Position numbers and translations under genes: made by a program. Of a DNA stretch of 44,860 nucleotides, positions 1 to 11,635 are shown in pieces. Under the pieces are notes generated by a model that had not been told where the DNA came from, searched no databases, and saw only the letters and a list, made by a program, of their open reading frames with translations. The DNA lies in NCBI GenBank assembly GCA_913060895.1, contig CAJXSN010000019.1, positions 1-44,860 of the forward strand, in the 5' to 3' direction. The first letter of the stretch is position 1, and each line of letters starts with the position of its first letter. Source of the stretch: an uncultured Sphingomonadaceae bacterium. Lineage in GTDB: Bacteria; Pseudomonadota; Alphaproteobacteria; Sphingomonadales; Sphingomonadaceae.

Positions 1-48
1 TCTACACAGAGTAGATCGTCGGCAGCGTCAGATGTGTATAAGAGACAG
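1..48 (+). other. Nextera adapter remnant (not genomic)
   Basis: Bases 30-48 are the Tn5 mosaic end and bases 16-29 the Nextera read-1 primer tail. Bases 8-15 (AGAGTAGA) match an i5 index and bases 1-7 the end of the P5 oligo. The reverse complement of the same structure closes the window at 44812-44860. This is library adapter left on the contig end, so genomic sequence begins at about base 49. Confidence 0.98.
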
Positions 49-156
49 ATATCGAACAGGCCACTGCGCAGCCGTGCTGTATTACGGTTCGAATTGCCGG
101 CGAAAAGACCCGCCCGTCTTAACGGGGCTTAAGCGACAGCAAGTTATTGTGCCGGC

Positions 157-564
157 ATGACCGAAACAATGATCGCATGGATTGCCGGCATTTTCCTCAG
201 CCTCGTCGGCTGGGGCAGTATCGTGCATTTCGCATGGATAGTCCGCAACTGGTCGCAAGCTCGCGGAGTGGTTGTCGGCAACAACGCGGAATGGTCAAAG
301 GCCCAGACAACTGGCGGACCCACCCGCCATACGGTCTATTTTCCCAAGATTGAGTTCGACGCGGGCGGGAAACTACACCGCGCGAAAGGTGGCAGCGGCC
401 GGTCAAAACCCTATAAATTGGGCGAAGCGGTCAATTTGTATCACAAACCCGCGAACCCCGACCATATTCTGGACCTGAATTTCAGGGACCGGATGCTTTT
501 CTCAGGCGGCTTTGCCTTTATCGGTAGTTTGTGTCTCGCCGCGGCGAATGGCTGGATCAGCTAG
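157..564 (+). CDS. DUF3592-like membrane protein
   Basis: A 135-residue protein with one hydrophobic helix at residues 5-27, a central soluble beta-rich part (about 35-108) and a second hydrophobic stretch at 113-131. This two-helix layout, with a central region containing a VYFPKIEF-like segment and a YKLGEAVNLYHKPANP stretch, resembles the DUF3592 family. Members are inner-membrane proteins without an assigned reaction. It starts about 110 bp inside the genomic end of the contig, so its upstream context is lost. It converges with the leftward gene ending at 622. Family assignment is by pattern only. Confidence 0.7.
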   Translation: MTETMIAWIAGIFLSLVGWGSIVHFAWIVRNWSQARGVVVGNNAEWSKAQTTGGPTRHTVYFPKIEFDAGGKLHRAKGGSGRSKPYKLGEAVNLYHKPANPDHILDLNFRDRMLFSGGFAFIGSLCLAAANGWIS

Positions 565-621
565 AGGAAAAGCGTACTTCTAACCAGCAAATTTCTGTCC
601 ACACGCTTTCGCTAAACACTC

Positions 622-993
622 CTACCTCTCTTCATCGTTTGTACCGCCAGCCAAGCGCCGATGCTCCTCCACACCCCGGCGCATTTCTTGCGCCTGCAGG
701 TGGAGTGCCTTGTTCGAAAGCCTGATTTCGCGGCTTTGCTGGAAGAAGCCGAGGACCAGCCACAGAAAAGCGAGTGGACTGGATAGGCCGCCCATGAAGT
801 CACCCAGCTCATTCAGCCGCAGATCGGCAGGGTTTTGCCCCTGCACGATCAGATACACCGCCACGCCTGCTACATAGACCACCGACAGCCCCAACCCGAT
901 CAGCGGCAGACGGCGGCGTTCGCGGCGTTCCACTTCCGGATCAAGGATCTGCGCGGCGGGTGTATCGGGCCCCGATTTCGTTTCCGCTGACAC
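622..993 (-). CDS. Small two-helix membrane protein downstream of thiC
   Basis: A 123-residue protein with two predicted membrane helices (about residues 31-50 and 66-84). A conserved-looking stretch NELGDFMGGLSSPLAFLWLV is followed by an amphipathic, charged C-terminal helix (about 90-115, rich in Q, E and R) that could form a coiled coil. Similar small proteins of unknown function are widespread in proteobacteria and phages. The start is GTG at 991-993, only 5 bp after the thiC stop, so it is very probably the last gene of the thiC operon under the TPP riboswitch. No reaction can be assigned. Confidence 0.7.
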   Translation of the reverse strand: MSAETKSGPDTPAAQILDPEVERRERRRLPLIGLGLSVVYVAGVAVYLIVQGQNPADLRLNELGDFMGGLSSPLAFLWLVLGFFQQSREIRLSNKALHLQAQEMRRGVEEHRRLAGGTNDEER

Positions 994-998
994 GGTGC

Positions 999-3354
<2,356 letters not shown>

Positions 3355-3791
3355 GGCGCAATCTCCTCCTATTTGTGCAAGCAAAGAGCAGGGGGAAGCC
3401 GGGGGCGGTCCTGTGATGGTCGCCGCCCTTCCCTCCGCCGGTGCTAGCCGGTTCAGGTTCAACGGGTCGGGCGCTGCGAAACGCCCCTCTCAGCGTGCGC
3501 ACGCTCCCCGGGGTTGCGACCTGTCTAAACGCTTTGGTTCGCGCGGTAAAGTTGCTTGACGTGGACAAAAAACGCAGGCGCGCCTCTGCCAAAAAAAGTG
3601 CCCCGCAGATGGATTGCAAAATCAGCCGGGGGGGGGAAAGGCTTTATAGATTTCTAGTTTCGTTTGATGCCATATCAACTCACCAATCTGGTATTTAGTA
3701 ATACTACTTATACAGCAACAAACTTCATTACAAACAATGCTTTTCATAAGAGAACCTACCAGAATGGAAAATAATCCTGGGGAGGATAAAT
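3355..3791. other. Divergent intergenic region between thi operon and first adhesin
   Basis: A 437-bp gap without a credible gene. The left part is the leader of the thi operon, including the TPP riboswitch. The right part (about 3650-3780) is markedly AT-rich and must contain the promoter of the rightward adhesin gene. I do not see a convincing -35/-10 pair there. A good GGGGAGGA ribosome-binding site lies directly before the adhesin ATG. Confidence 0.7.
3425..3512 (-). promoter_or_regulatory. TPP riboswitch (THI element)
   Basis: Read on the minus strand, the stretch holds the classic THI-box landmarks in order: a closing GGGG helix, CTGAGA (3486-3491), then GAACCTGA, CCGGCTAGCACCGG and GGAGGGA. 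It lies about 70 bp upstream of the GTG start of the small membrane gene that precedes thiC. A GGGCGG/CCGCCC hairpin between aptamer and ribosome-binding site may be part of the expression platform. No U-tract follows it, so translational control looks more likely than termination. The aptamer call is firm; the mechanism is inferred. Confidence 0.95.
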
Positions 3792-5564
3792 ATGAAACGC
3801 GTTATTATGTCGACACTATCCGCAGCTGCAATTATCGGCGCGGTTAATATACCATCAGATGAAGCGCTGGCACAGGAATGCGTACTCGATATCAATAGTA
3901 CCCTGGTAAACCTGTTAGGCCTTGATGTCGTACTCCTTTGCGAAGGCGATGGGGAAAACTCGACGGTCTTCGGCGAAGGAGCAGAGGCCACGGGCGATTC
4001 TACCACTGCGGTCGGTTCCAACTCGACCGTAAATGGGCAGTCTTCTTCAGCAGTCGGTGCAAATGCGACTGCGACGGGAACTGGCTCAAGTGCCTTTGGG
4101 GCAGACAGTCAGGCGACGGCCGATAATGCAACGGCAATGGGTAATAATGCCAGCGCCACACAGAATGGCACCATTGCAATAGGTGCATCCTCTGTCGCGA
4201 GCGCGGAATTTGCCTCGGCAGTAGGGTTCCAGTCGCAAGCATCAGGGCTGTCTTCTTCAACGTTCGGTTATCAAAGTTCCGCAGCAGGTGACAATTCCAC
4301 GGTAATGGGCGCTCTAGCTGCTGCTATCGGTAATGATGCCGTAGCACTTGGTAGTTCGTCGGATGCGGCGGGAAATGGCGCCACAGCAGTCGGGTATCTT
4401 GCAGACGCAGGCGGTGATAACGCCACCGCCGTGGGCCGCGCAGCTTCCGCGGCAGGTGCCCGGGCGGCATCGTTCGGTTTTTCGGCTGTTTCCAGCGGTG
4501 ATGATTCAATCGCAATTGGTAGCATGGCGCACGCTAATGCATCACGCGCAATTGCCATAGGAATCAGAGCGGTTTCGACAACCGATGATGCGATTGCCAT
4601 CGGCCAAGGAGCAACTGCTGCCGCTTCGGGAAGCTTTATCGCCGGCCTCGGCGCTTCGGGTACGGCATCGGCTATCAATGCAACAGCGGTTGGACAGGGC
4701 GCGACGGTAGGCGCCTTGAACGCGTCTGCTTTCGGTCAGCGGGCCCAAGCCCTTGCACAGAATGCATCCGCCTTCGGCCGCTTTTCCTCTGCCGAAGCGC
4801 AGAATGCCTCGGCGTTCGGTGCTTCAGCCAAGGCGCTGGGCAACGGATCTTCTGCTTTCGGGTTTCAGGCGGAAGCCACATCGCTGCGCGCAACCTCTGT
4901 AGGAAGGTTGAGTACAGCTAGCGGCAATGCCAGCACGGCCATTGGCGAATTGGCCACTGCTAGCGGCGGCAGCGCGACTGCTGTGGGCCAAGGCGCAGTT
5001 GCTTCGTTCAACAACTCCACTGCGATTGGACAAGGCGCAGCAACCACTGCGAAGAATCAGGTGGCGCTGGGAGGCGCCGGATCTTCGGTTGTCATCGCCG
5101 ACATCGACAGTTCCACTGCCGCACAGGTCGGGCCTGTTGATGCAGTGACGGTGGATGCCAATGGTACACTGGGCCGTCAGTCAGTGGCGACCTCCGGTTC
5201 CGTGCGAACTGTTGCATTGTCAGTGGACCGCATCGCAGCTGTCAGCGACGCGCAATTCAATTCGCTGTCGGGACGGGTCGGATCACTCGAGGCCGGACTG
5301 TCGGACCTCAATTTTCAGCTCGGCGATCTGGACGAGCGCATGAGCGGAGGGATCGCAGCCGCAGCGGCTCTGGGCAGCGCGATTGCGATGCCGGGTAAAA
5401 CCTTCACGATCGGCGGCAACGTCGCCACCTATAATGGCGAACAAGGCTACGCAGCATCTGTTACGGGCCGCGTCAGCGAAAGCTTTGCGCTGGGCGCTGG
5501 CATTGCCGGCAATAGCGGCCACGGTGAAGTCATTGCACAGGCAGGCTTTGCCTTCGGGTTCTAA
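3792..5564 (+). CDS. Trimeric autotransporter adhesin (YadA-head repeats), copy 1
   Basis: A 590-residue type Vc secretion protein. It has a signal peptide (about residues 1-28, ending ALAQ), then roughly two dozen 14-residue YadA-head (Hep_Hag) repeats of the form AxAxGxxSxAxG, which fold into a left-handed beta-roll head in a trimer. A short connector and coiled coil follows (about 465-505), then a C-terminal YadA-type anchor of four beta strands ending in Phe, expected to form one third of an outer-membrane barrel. The stalk is very short for the family, so the head probably sits close to the membrane. Role: surface adhesion or autoagglutination (family knowledge). The ATG at 3792 has a GGGGAGGA site. 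Confidence 0.92.
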   Translation: MKRVIMSTLSAAAIIGAVNIPSDEALAQECVLDINSTLVNLLGLDVVLLCEGDGENSTVFGEGAEATGDSTTAVGSNSTVNGQSSSAVGANATATGTGSSAFGADSQATADNATAMGNNASATQNGTIAIGASSVASAEFASAVGFQSQASGLSSSTFGYQSSAAGDNSTVMGALAAAIGNDAVALGSSSDAAGNGATAVGYLADAGGDNATAVGRAASAAGARAASFGFSAVSSGDDSIAIGSMAHANASRAIAIGIRAVSTTDDAIAIGQGATAAASGSFIAGLGASGTASAINATAVGQGATVGALNASAFGQRAQALAQNASAFGRFSSAEAQNASAFGASAKALGNGSSAFGFQAEATSLRATSVGRLSTASGNASTAIGELATASGGSATAVGQGAVASFNNSTAIGQGAATTAKNQVALGGAGSSVVIADIDSSTAAQVGPVDAVTVDANGTLGRQSVATSGSVRTVALSVDRIAAVSDAQFNSLSGRVGSLEAGLSDLNFQLGDLDERMSGGIAAAAALGSAIAMPGKTFTIGGNVATYNGEQGYAASVTGRVSESFALGAGIAGNSGHGEVIAQAGFAFGF

Positions 5565-5884
5565 CCCCCCCAACCGATCGCAAAGTCATCCGGGCGGACC
5601 AGTGGTCCGCCCGGATTTTTGTATTTGAATATCGAGAGGGCGGCCACCAAAAGGACAAAAGGTCCTAAGACGAAAGAGAAAAAAGCAAATTGAAAAACTA
5701 TTATTTTAAATATTTCAAGGATATAACTGTTAAATGTCGGATTTGTACAACGAATAACCTTTGACTCTTTCTTTATATTGGGCGCATGCCGCGCTGCAAC
5801 CGAGGGGTGTCGTCAGAACATAACCGCGGTCGCAGGCTCCCCTTTCGGGCAACCATCATCATGGTCCACGAGAGGGAAAATTTT
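5565..5884. other. Intergenic region between adhesins 1 and 2
   Basis: A 320-bp gap with the terminator of copy 1, then a strongly AT-rich stretch (about 5670-5780) that probably carries the promoter of copy 2. A short inverted repeat TTGAAA...TTTCAA (about 5690-5720) may be an operator. The reading frame of copy 2 is open back to 5786, but that extension lacks a signal peptide and is not counted as coding. Confidence 0.6.
5588..5620 (+). terminator. Rho-independent terminator after adhesin 1
   Basis: A perfect 13-bp GC-rich stem (ATCCGGGCGGACC pairing with its complement, loop AGT-like) at 5588-5615 is followed by a T-run. It lies 24 bp past the adhesin stop codon. Confidence 0.92.
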
Positions 5885-7714
5885 ATGCGTACTCAATTTC
5901 TTATTGGCGTAGCCAGCGCCGCCATCGCCTTTGCCACCAGCGCACAGCCTGCTGCAGCAGTAGAGGATGCGGAATGCCTCGCGCCCGGAAGCAACTCCGA
6001 TGAAGCAAGCAATACGGCGCTCGAACCGTGCGATGAAACCCTCTCGCCAGACGCCGCAGTTGCCGACATCTCCAGATCGATCCCCGGCGGACAATTGGCT
6101 CTGAGTCACGTGCAGCAATTGGCGACCCGGCGGAGCGACATCGATGGCGCTGCTGACGAAGCGCCGCAGGGCGTTGGTGCGGCCTGCGAAGAAAGCGCCG
6201 GACTGGAATGCGGCAGCGGGTCCTCGACATTGTCCGGTGCGTCCACTGCATTGGGAAGACAGACCGTTGCTGATATAAACGCGACAGCGGTTGGGTTCTC
6301 AGCCGACGCGACAGGCATAAATTCCCTTGCAATCGGCAGTACTTCGCTAGCGTCTGGCGATCAGTCAATGGCGATCGGTAGAGCTTCGATAGCAGATCAG
6401 ACGGACGCAAGCGCCGTCGGCCATGGCGCCAGTGCCATCGGAGTGGGATCAACTGCTCTTGGAGTGGATGCTACTGCTTCGGGGACAAATTCCATAGCCT
6501 TGGGCATTGAAGCCGTTGCAGGGGGCCTGGCCGGAATAGCCATCGGAGACCGCGCCAATTCGGGAACGAACCAGACTTCGATTGCGATAGGCGAGCTTGC
6601 GGAAGCGACAGGAACAAACGCCATTGCAATTGGTGAGGAAACCGAAGCGTCGTCAACCAACACGGTTGCGCTCGGCAATTTCAGCGCGGCGACAGCGGCT
6701 GAAAGCACTGCGCTCGGCGCATCTTCAAATGCCTCGGGCGTTCGTTCCAGTGCGGTCGGCAGAAGCGCCGTTGCCTCGATGACGGACAGTACGGCTTTGG
6801 GCTATACTGCGGATGCAACCGGCATCGCTTCTACTGCAGTTGGCGTGTCCTCTTTCGCATCCGCCGAGAACGCGTCGGCCTACGGAGCCAACACTATTGC
6901 CAGCGGAATCGCATCGGCTGCATTCGGCTTTCAGGCGGAAGGCGTTGGCCAGAATAGCGCTGCTGTCGGTAACTCGGCAAAGGCAATCGGGAATGGCGCA
7001 ACCGCAATCGGACTGTTGGCAAATGCCGGTCTCAACCGGGCCACAGCCGTAGGTAGACTGGCCAATGCAAGCGGGACTGCCTCTACCGCTGTTGGCGAAA
7101 GCGCCATTGCTGGTGGCACCAATTCCACCGCCATCGGACAATCGGCTTCGGCCAGTTTCAACAATTCAACCGCAATCGGTGTGGGCGCTGCATCCACTGC
7201 AGCGAACCAGGTCACGCTCGGCGGATCCGGATCCTCGGTCGTGGTGGCCGACATCGACAGCTCTACCGACGCTCAGATAGGGCCCGTCGACGTAGTCACA
7301 ATCGATGGCAACGGCACGCTGGGCCGTCAGACGGTGGCCACCAACAGCCAGTTGCGCACCGTGGAGGCTTCGGTCGATCACATCGCCGCTGTTACCGATG
7401 CGCAATTCAGCGGTCTTGCGAACAGGGTCGGCACTCTGGAAAACCGCTTCGCCGATCTGGACTTCCGCCTGAGCGATCTGGACGAACGTTCCAGCGGAGG
7501 CATCGCGGCGGCCATGGCGATGGGCGGGCCTGCCGTTGCCCCAGGCAAGGCGGTTTCCCTATCCATGTCGGTAGCCAATTACCGCGGTGAGCAGGCAATC
7601 GCAGGCTCCCTGACCGGCCAGATTGCAGAGGATATCTACCTTTCGGCCGGGATCAGCGGCAACACCGCCGATGGCGACATCGGCTCACGCGCAACGGTGC
7701 TGTTCGGCTTCTAG
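5885..7714 (+). CDS. Trimeric autotransporter adhesin (YadA-head repeats), copy 2
   Basis: A 609-residue paralogue of the preceding gene. I chose ATG 5885 because it starts a clean signal peptide (MRTQFLIGVASAAIAFATSA, cleavage near AAA-VED) and has a GAGAGGG site upstream. A roughly 90-residue non-repetitive N-terminal segment with Cys pairs (AECLAPG, EPCDE, AACEES, LECGS) precedes the YadA-head repeats. The end of the head, connector and four-strand anchor (ending LFGF) are close to copy 1, including the shared GSSVV..ADIDSSTDAQ stretch, which points to tandem duplication. Role as for copy 1: surface-exposed trimeric adhesin, short stalk. Confidence 0.92.
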   Translation: MRTQFLIGVASAAIAFATSAQPAAAVEDAECLAPGSNSDEASNTALEPCDETLSPDAAVADISRSIPGGQLALSHVQQLATRRSDIDGAADEAPQGVGAACEESAGLECGSGSSTLSGASTALGRQTVADINATAVGFSADATGINSLAIGSTSLASGDQSMAIGRASIADQTDASAVGHGASAIGVGSTALGVDATASGTNSIALGIEAVAGGLAGIAIGDRANSGTNQTSIAIGELAEATGTNAIAIGEETEASSTNTVALGNFSAATAAESTALGASSNASGVRSSAVGRSAVASMTDSTALGYTADATGIASTAVGVSSFASAENASAYGANTIASGIASAAFGFQAEGVGQNSAAVGNSAKAIGNGATAIGLLANAGLNRATAVGRLANASGTASTAVGESAIAGGTNSTAIGQSASASFNNSTAIGVGAASTAANQVTLGGSGSSVVVADIDSSTDAQIGPVDVVTIDGNGTLGRQTVATNSQLRTVEASVDHIAAVTDAQFSGLANRVGTLENRFADLDFRLSDLDERSSGGIAAAMAMGGPAVAPGKAVSLSMSVANYRGEQAIAGSLTGQIAEDIYLSAGISGNTADGDIGSRATVLFGF

Positions 7715-7738
7715 GCTGCTCCGCCCACTCATCACGGA

Positions 7739-7769
7739 AAGGGGCGGCCTTTACGGGTCGCCCTTTTTT
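7739..7769 (+). terminator. Rho-independent terminator after adhesin 2
   Basis: GGGCGGCC (7742-7749) pairs with GGTCGCCC (7756-7763, one G-U) around a 6-nt loop and is followed by TTTTTT. It lies about 25 bp after the stop codon of copy 2. Confidence 0.9.
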
Positions 7770-7972
7770 GTAGGGGAAGCGCTGGATTGCCGCACCAAGT
7801 GTTCTTTTTTCAATTGAGAGAGGAAAAAGCATCTTTCGATCGCCCCTCAATGGCGAGGGTGCAAGCGCATTCGCAAATGCCGTGAATTTGTATTGCAAAG
7901 TTTGAAATTCAGGTGATTAGGAAAATTTCCGGCAGGCCAAGGGGCGCTCGTCTTTAGTGAAAGTTCTGCAAA

Positions 7973-10906
7973 ATGATCGCTTCATCTCTGAAGTCGAGCG
8001 CAATGCTGCTCGCATCAACTGCTCTTGCCATTGTTGCAACGCCTGCATGGGCAGATGCCACACCGGACTGTAATGCCGAAGCAGGGCCGGACGGCGTTAT
8101 TGGTACGATTGACGACGGGCTGGAATGCGGCGTCGATGCAGACGCAACCGGAACATCCGCGACAGCTGTTGGCAGCAATGCTTCTGCACCTGTCGATCGC
8201 GCAACGGCTATAGGCTCTTCGTGAAGCGCCGTCGCGATCAATTCCATCGCCATCGGCTTCGGCTCTTCGACCTTCGACCAGTTGGGCGGAACGCAGGGAC
8301 AGATCGCCATTGGGTTGTTTGCGGGCGCGAATGGCGACCGCGCAATAGCACTGGGCGCTTTCGCACGCGCCAACGATGCTCGCGGAGTCGCATTGGGCGG
8401 TGACACTGTAGCGCTTGGGTTGTCGACAGCGGTTGGCCACGATGCGCAGGCGGGTGATCCTTTTTCCTCCGGCGATCTTTTGGCCACCGCTATCGGTGCC
8501 GAAACGAGCGCCGACTTTGAGGCGACGGCGTTGGGTTACCGCGCGAGCGCAACCGATGGCGCCGTTGCGGGCGGGACATATGCCTTTGCAGACACGCAAG
8601 GCATAGCGATTGGTGCAGACGGCGATGACGACGACAGCTTCGGACGTTTCGGCGCAATGGCAGGAACATTGGCAGTCGCTATCGGCACAGACAGCAGAGC
8701 GTTGCAAACCGGCGCAGTGGCTCTGGGTGCGAACGCAGTAGCCGGAGCCGAACAAGCGGTCGCCATAGGCATAGATGCAGTCGCAATTAGCGAACTTTCC
8801 ATTTCGATTGGTGCTCTCTCGCTAGCGTATGGCACCGAGAGTATCGCTTTTGGAAGCAGCGCACTCGCCTACGCCAACCGGGCAAGTGTGCTTGGCAGCA
8901 ATGCAACTGCGACCAACTTAGCCGCCACAGCGGTCGGGTATGCAACACAGGCAAGCGGCAGTTTCAGTACAGCTGTTGGTAATGAAGCAGCTGCCAGAGG
9001 TTCGCAATCTACCGCAGTCGGTACTGCCGCTCAGGCAAGCGGTTATTTTTCCAGCGCGCTAGGCAGCCTTGCACGCGCAACCGGTTTGGGAAGCTTGGCA
9101 CTCGGAGCTGACACAATTGCGAGCGATACGGGGAACATCGCTGTTGGCATACAGGCAGGAGCGATTGGTACCGACGCAACAGTTATTGGCGCTTATGCGT
9201 TTGCGACTACCCAAGAATCAACTGCCGTCGGAACTCGCTCTATCGTTGGCGGAGATTTTTCGACAGCAGTCGGGACAGATGCCGTGGCCACCGATCAGGG
9301 AACTCTTGCATTGGGAGCTAACAGCGCAGCAACAGGTACGTTTTCCAGTGCGATAGGGACTGCGGCGGTTGCTTCTGGCCTCCAGTCGACGGCAGTCGGT
9401 AACGACTCCGATGCGACAAACGAATTTTCGTCAGCCTTCGGGAACAGCGCTCAAGCCAGTGGCGAACAATCCACATCGATTGGCAGTTTTTCATCATCTG
9501 AGGGCCTATTCAGCGTAGCGGTTGGTGTGCTCGCCAATGCTAGTGGTCGTAGCTCCACAGCTGTGGGCGTCGGGGCGATTGCGGACCAGTTCGGAGCCAC
9601 GGCCATCGGCACCACCGCAGATGCTCTGGCGGTTGCGTCGACTGCATTGGGCCACCGAAGCTTGGCTCAGGGCATCGGGTCCGTTGCGATAGGTGGCGAC
9701 CAGAACGACGATGGATCTGGAGCACGGGTCGATGGCGATTTCTCGGTCGCCATCGGTTCCGACGCGTTGACTACTTCCGAAGCGGTCAACTCTCTTGCTC
9801 TTGGCTTCAATTCCATCGCCACAGAGGCCGATACGGCCTCTTTCGGTAGCGTGGGCAACGAGCGTCGTCTGGTGAATGTGGCAAATGGCATCGCGGCAAG
9901 CGACGCTGCCACTGTCGGCCAGCTCGACACAGCAATTGCGGGCGCAACCGGTGCAGCTGCTGCGGCGCAGAACACCGCCGACGAGGCCTTCGCGCTAGCA
10001 GGCAGTGCAAATACGCTGGCGACCGGGAACCAGGCGGCCATAGCTGGCAACACTGCGCGGATCAGCGCGGTTGAAACTGCCATCGCCGGGAACACCGCGT
10101 TGATCGGTCAGAACACGGCGGACATCGCCGACAATACCGCCCGCCTCGGGGCGAACGAAGCTGCGATTGCCTCTCTCGGGGCAGGCATGAAGTATATCGA
10201 CGTAAACTCCAGCGGAGCGGCAGCTTCCGCAACCGGGGTGGACGCCATCGCATTGGGAGCGAATACGAGCGCAATAGGGGAGCGCTCTCTGGCCGTCGGC
10301 AACCTTGCTTCGGCAGGCGCAGCAGGGGCGACTGCAATTGGCGCAGGCGCACCTGCGGCTTTCGCCGGCTCTACTGCCGTGGGGGCGAATGCAATGACCA
10401 GCGCCGAGAACCGGATCATGCTGGGCGGCGCCGGGAGTTCGGTTGTCATCGCCGACATCGCAGCCTCTACCAATGCGCAATCAGGCCCTGTCGATGGGCT
10501 TACCGTGGATACGAGCGGCGTTCTGGGACGCGCTTCCTTTGCCACCGCAAACGGGCTGGCCGCTGCGAACACCCGGATCGATTTACTCGACACCCAGATC
10601 GGCTCTCTGAACCAGTCGCTTGCCGGCCTTCTGGGACAGGTCGGCACTCTGTTCGACCTGACCGAAACCATCGATCGCGACGCCCAGCGCGGCATCGCCT
10701 CCATCGCCGCGGCGGCCCACCCCCACTTCCGCAGCGAGGCCGGCAAGACCAGTTACGCCAGCAATGTCGCGACGTATCGCGGCGAAGTCGGCTTTTCCGC
10801 TGGCCTGATGCACCGCCTGGACAGTGATTTCGCAGTTACTGCTGGGGTCAGTTATGCTGGCGGCAACAGCACTGCGGTACGCGCAGGGATTGCGGGCGAG
10901 TTCTGA
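7973..10906 (+). pseudogene. Trimeric autotransporter adhesin, copy 3, interrupted by an in-frame TGA
   Basis: One continuous frame of 977 residues except for a single TGA at 8222-8224. Before it lies an 83-residue part with signal peptide (cleavage near AWADA) and the first head repeats. After it the head continues in the same frame with no shift. The long head (to about 9840) ends in a neck motif (LVNVANGIAASDAATVGQLD). A coiled-coil stalk follows (about 9920-10180), then a KYIDVNSSG connector, a short second head block and the YadA anchor. After the stop, the first usable codon is a TTG at 8282 with no signal peptide, so a restart could not be exported. Nonsense mutation, sequencing error or readthrough are all possible. 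No homopolymer lies at the site. Confidence 0.85.
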
Positions 10907-10931
10907 CTTCGCAAGCTTGCTGAAACAACCA

Positions 10932-10962
10932 GGCACCGGAAAGTACTTTCCGGTGCCTTTGT
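10932..10962 (+). terminator. Rho-independent terminator after adhesin 3
   Basis: GGCACCGGAA at 10932 pairs with TTCCGGTGCC ending at 10957 and is followed by TTTG. It lies 25 bp after the adhesin stop and may also serve the converging EF-hand gene. Confidence 0.85.
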
Positions 10963-10980
10963 CATCAAGAGTTGCCGCGC

Positions 10981-11457
10981 CTAACCTTGAGGCACCCCGC
11001 CCGCCTGCATTTCAGCGGGGGACATAATCCCGTCGCGATCCTGGTCCATCGCATCGAAATTGTCCTGCGTTCGGATGCGGTATTCCACCAGCGTAATCGC
11101 GCCGTCTCCGTCGCGGTCAAACTCCTGAACCGTGGGAACGGGGACGGCACCCACCGCAGCGGGATTGGCCAGTGCGGAAAATTCTTCCCGCGAAAGTGCC
11201 CCATTGTCGTCCTGATCGAGCTGCTGGAAAACCGATTGATTGAGCTGCAGCGCGGCGGCCTGTTGCAAACTTTGCCGGCGCTGTTCGATTTCCGCATCGG
11301 TGATGGTACCGTTCTGGTCGATGTCCATTTGTGTGAACTGGGCATCCATCTGGGCGATGAAGTCTGTCCGGCTAAGGCTTCCGGTAGCCGGATCCTGCGC
11401 CGCGACGGCAGTGGTCAGCGTGGCAATTACGGCGGAAGTGCAAAGAAGTGTTTTCAT
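10981..11457 (-). CDS. Secreted EF-hand calcium-binding protein
   Basis: A 158-residue protein with a signal peptide (MKTLLCTSAVIATLTTAVAA) and four EF-hand loops: DIDQNGTITDAE, DQDDNGALSREE, DRDGDGAITLVE and DQDRDGIMSPAE. All have the acidic ligand pattern DxDxxG. It is expected in the periplasm or outside the cell, where it would bind calcium; no enzymatic domain is present. The start (11455-11457) is preferred over an upstream in-frame one because it begins the signal peptide and follows an AGGGGA site. The gene is monocistronic, converging on the third adhesin. A functional link with the adhesins through calcium is possible but unproven. Confidence 0.9.
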   Translation of the reverse strand: MKTLLCTSAVIATLTTAVAAQDPATGSLSRTDFIAQMDAQFTQMDIDQNGTITDAEIEQRRQSLQQAAALQLNQSVFQQLDQDDNGALSREEFSALANPAAVGAVPVPTVQEFDRDGDGAITLVEYRIRTQDNFDAMDQDRDGIMSPAEMQAGGVPQG

Positions 11458-11489
11458 CGCGAAGTGTCCCCTGTCGTCAATGTATACGG

Positions 11490-11518
11490 TGTATAAACGA
11501 CTGTTATAACACCGCCAA
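11490..11518 (-). promoter_or_regulatory. Predicted sigma-70-type promoter of the EF-hand gene
   Basis: On the minus strand TTGGCG (11518-11513) and TATACA (11495-11490) are separated by 17 bp, about 35 bp upstream of the EF-hand start. Short TGTATA-type repeats overlap it. Pattern match only. Confidence 0.5.
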
Positions 11519-11635
11519 GCTGTCCACAGAATGAGCAAGCGCCATCTGGTCCGAAACGGGAAAATCAGGTGCAACTATAAAGGGACGGAGCCATCACAGC
11601 CCCCGCCCCCTTATTAATGGCAAGGAAGGCTGCTG

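Noticed and set aside
3792-7714. Tandem 14-residue head repeats read as a CRISPR-like or satellite array
   Set aside because: Repeats are degenerate at DNA level, in frame, and encode the known YadA-head pattern.
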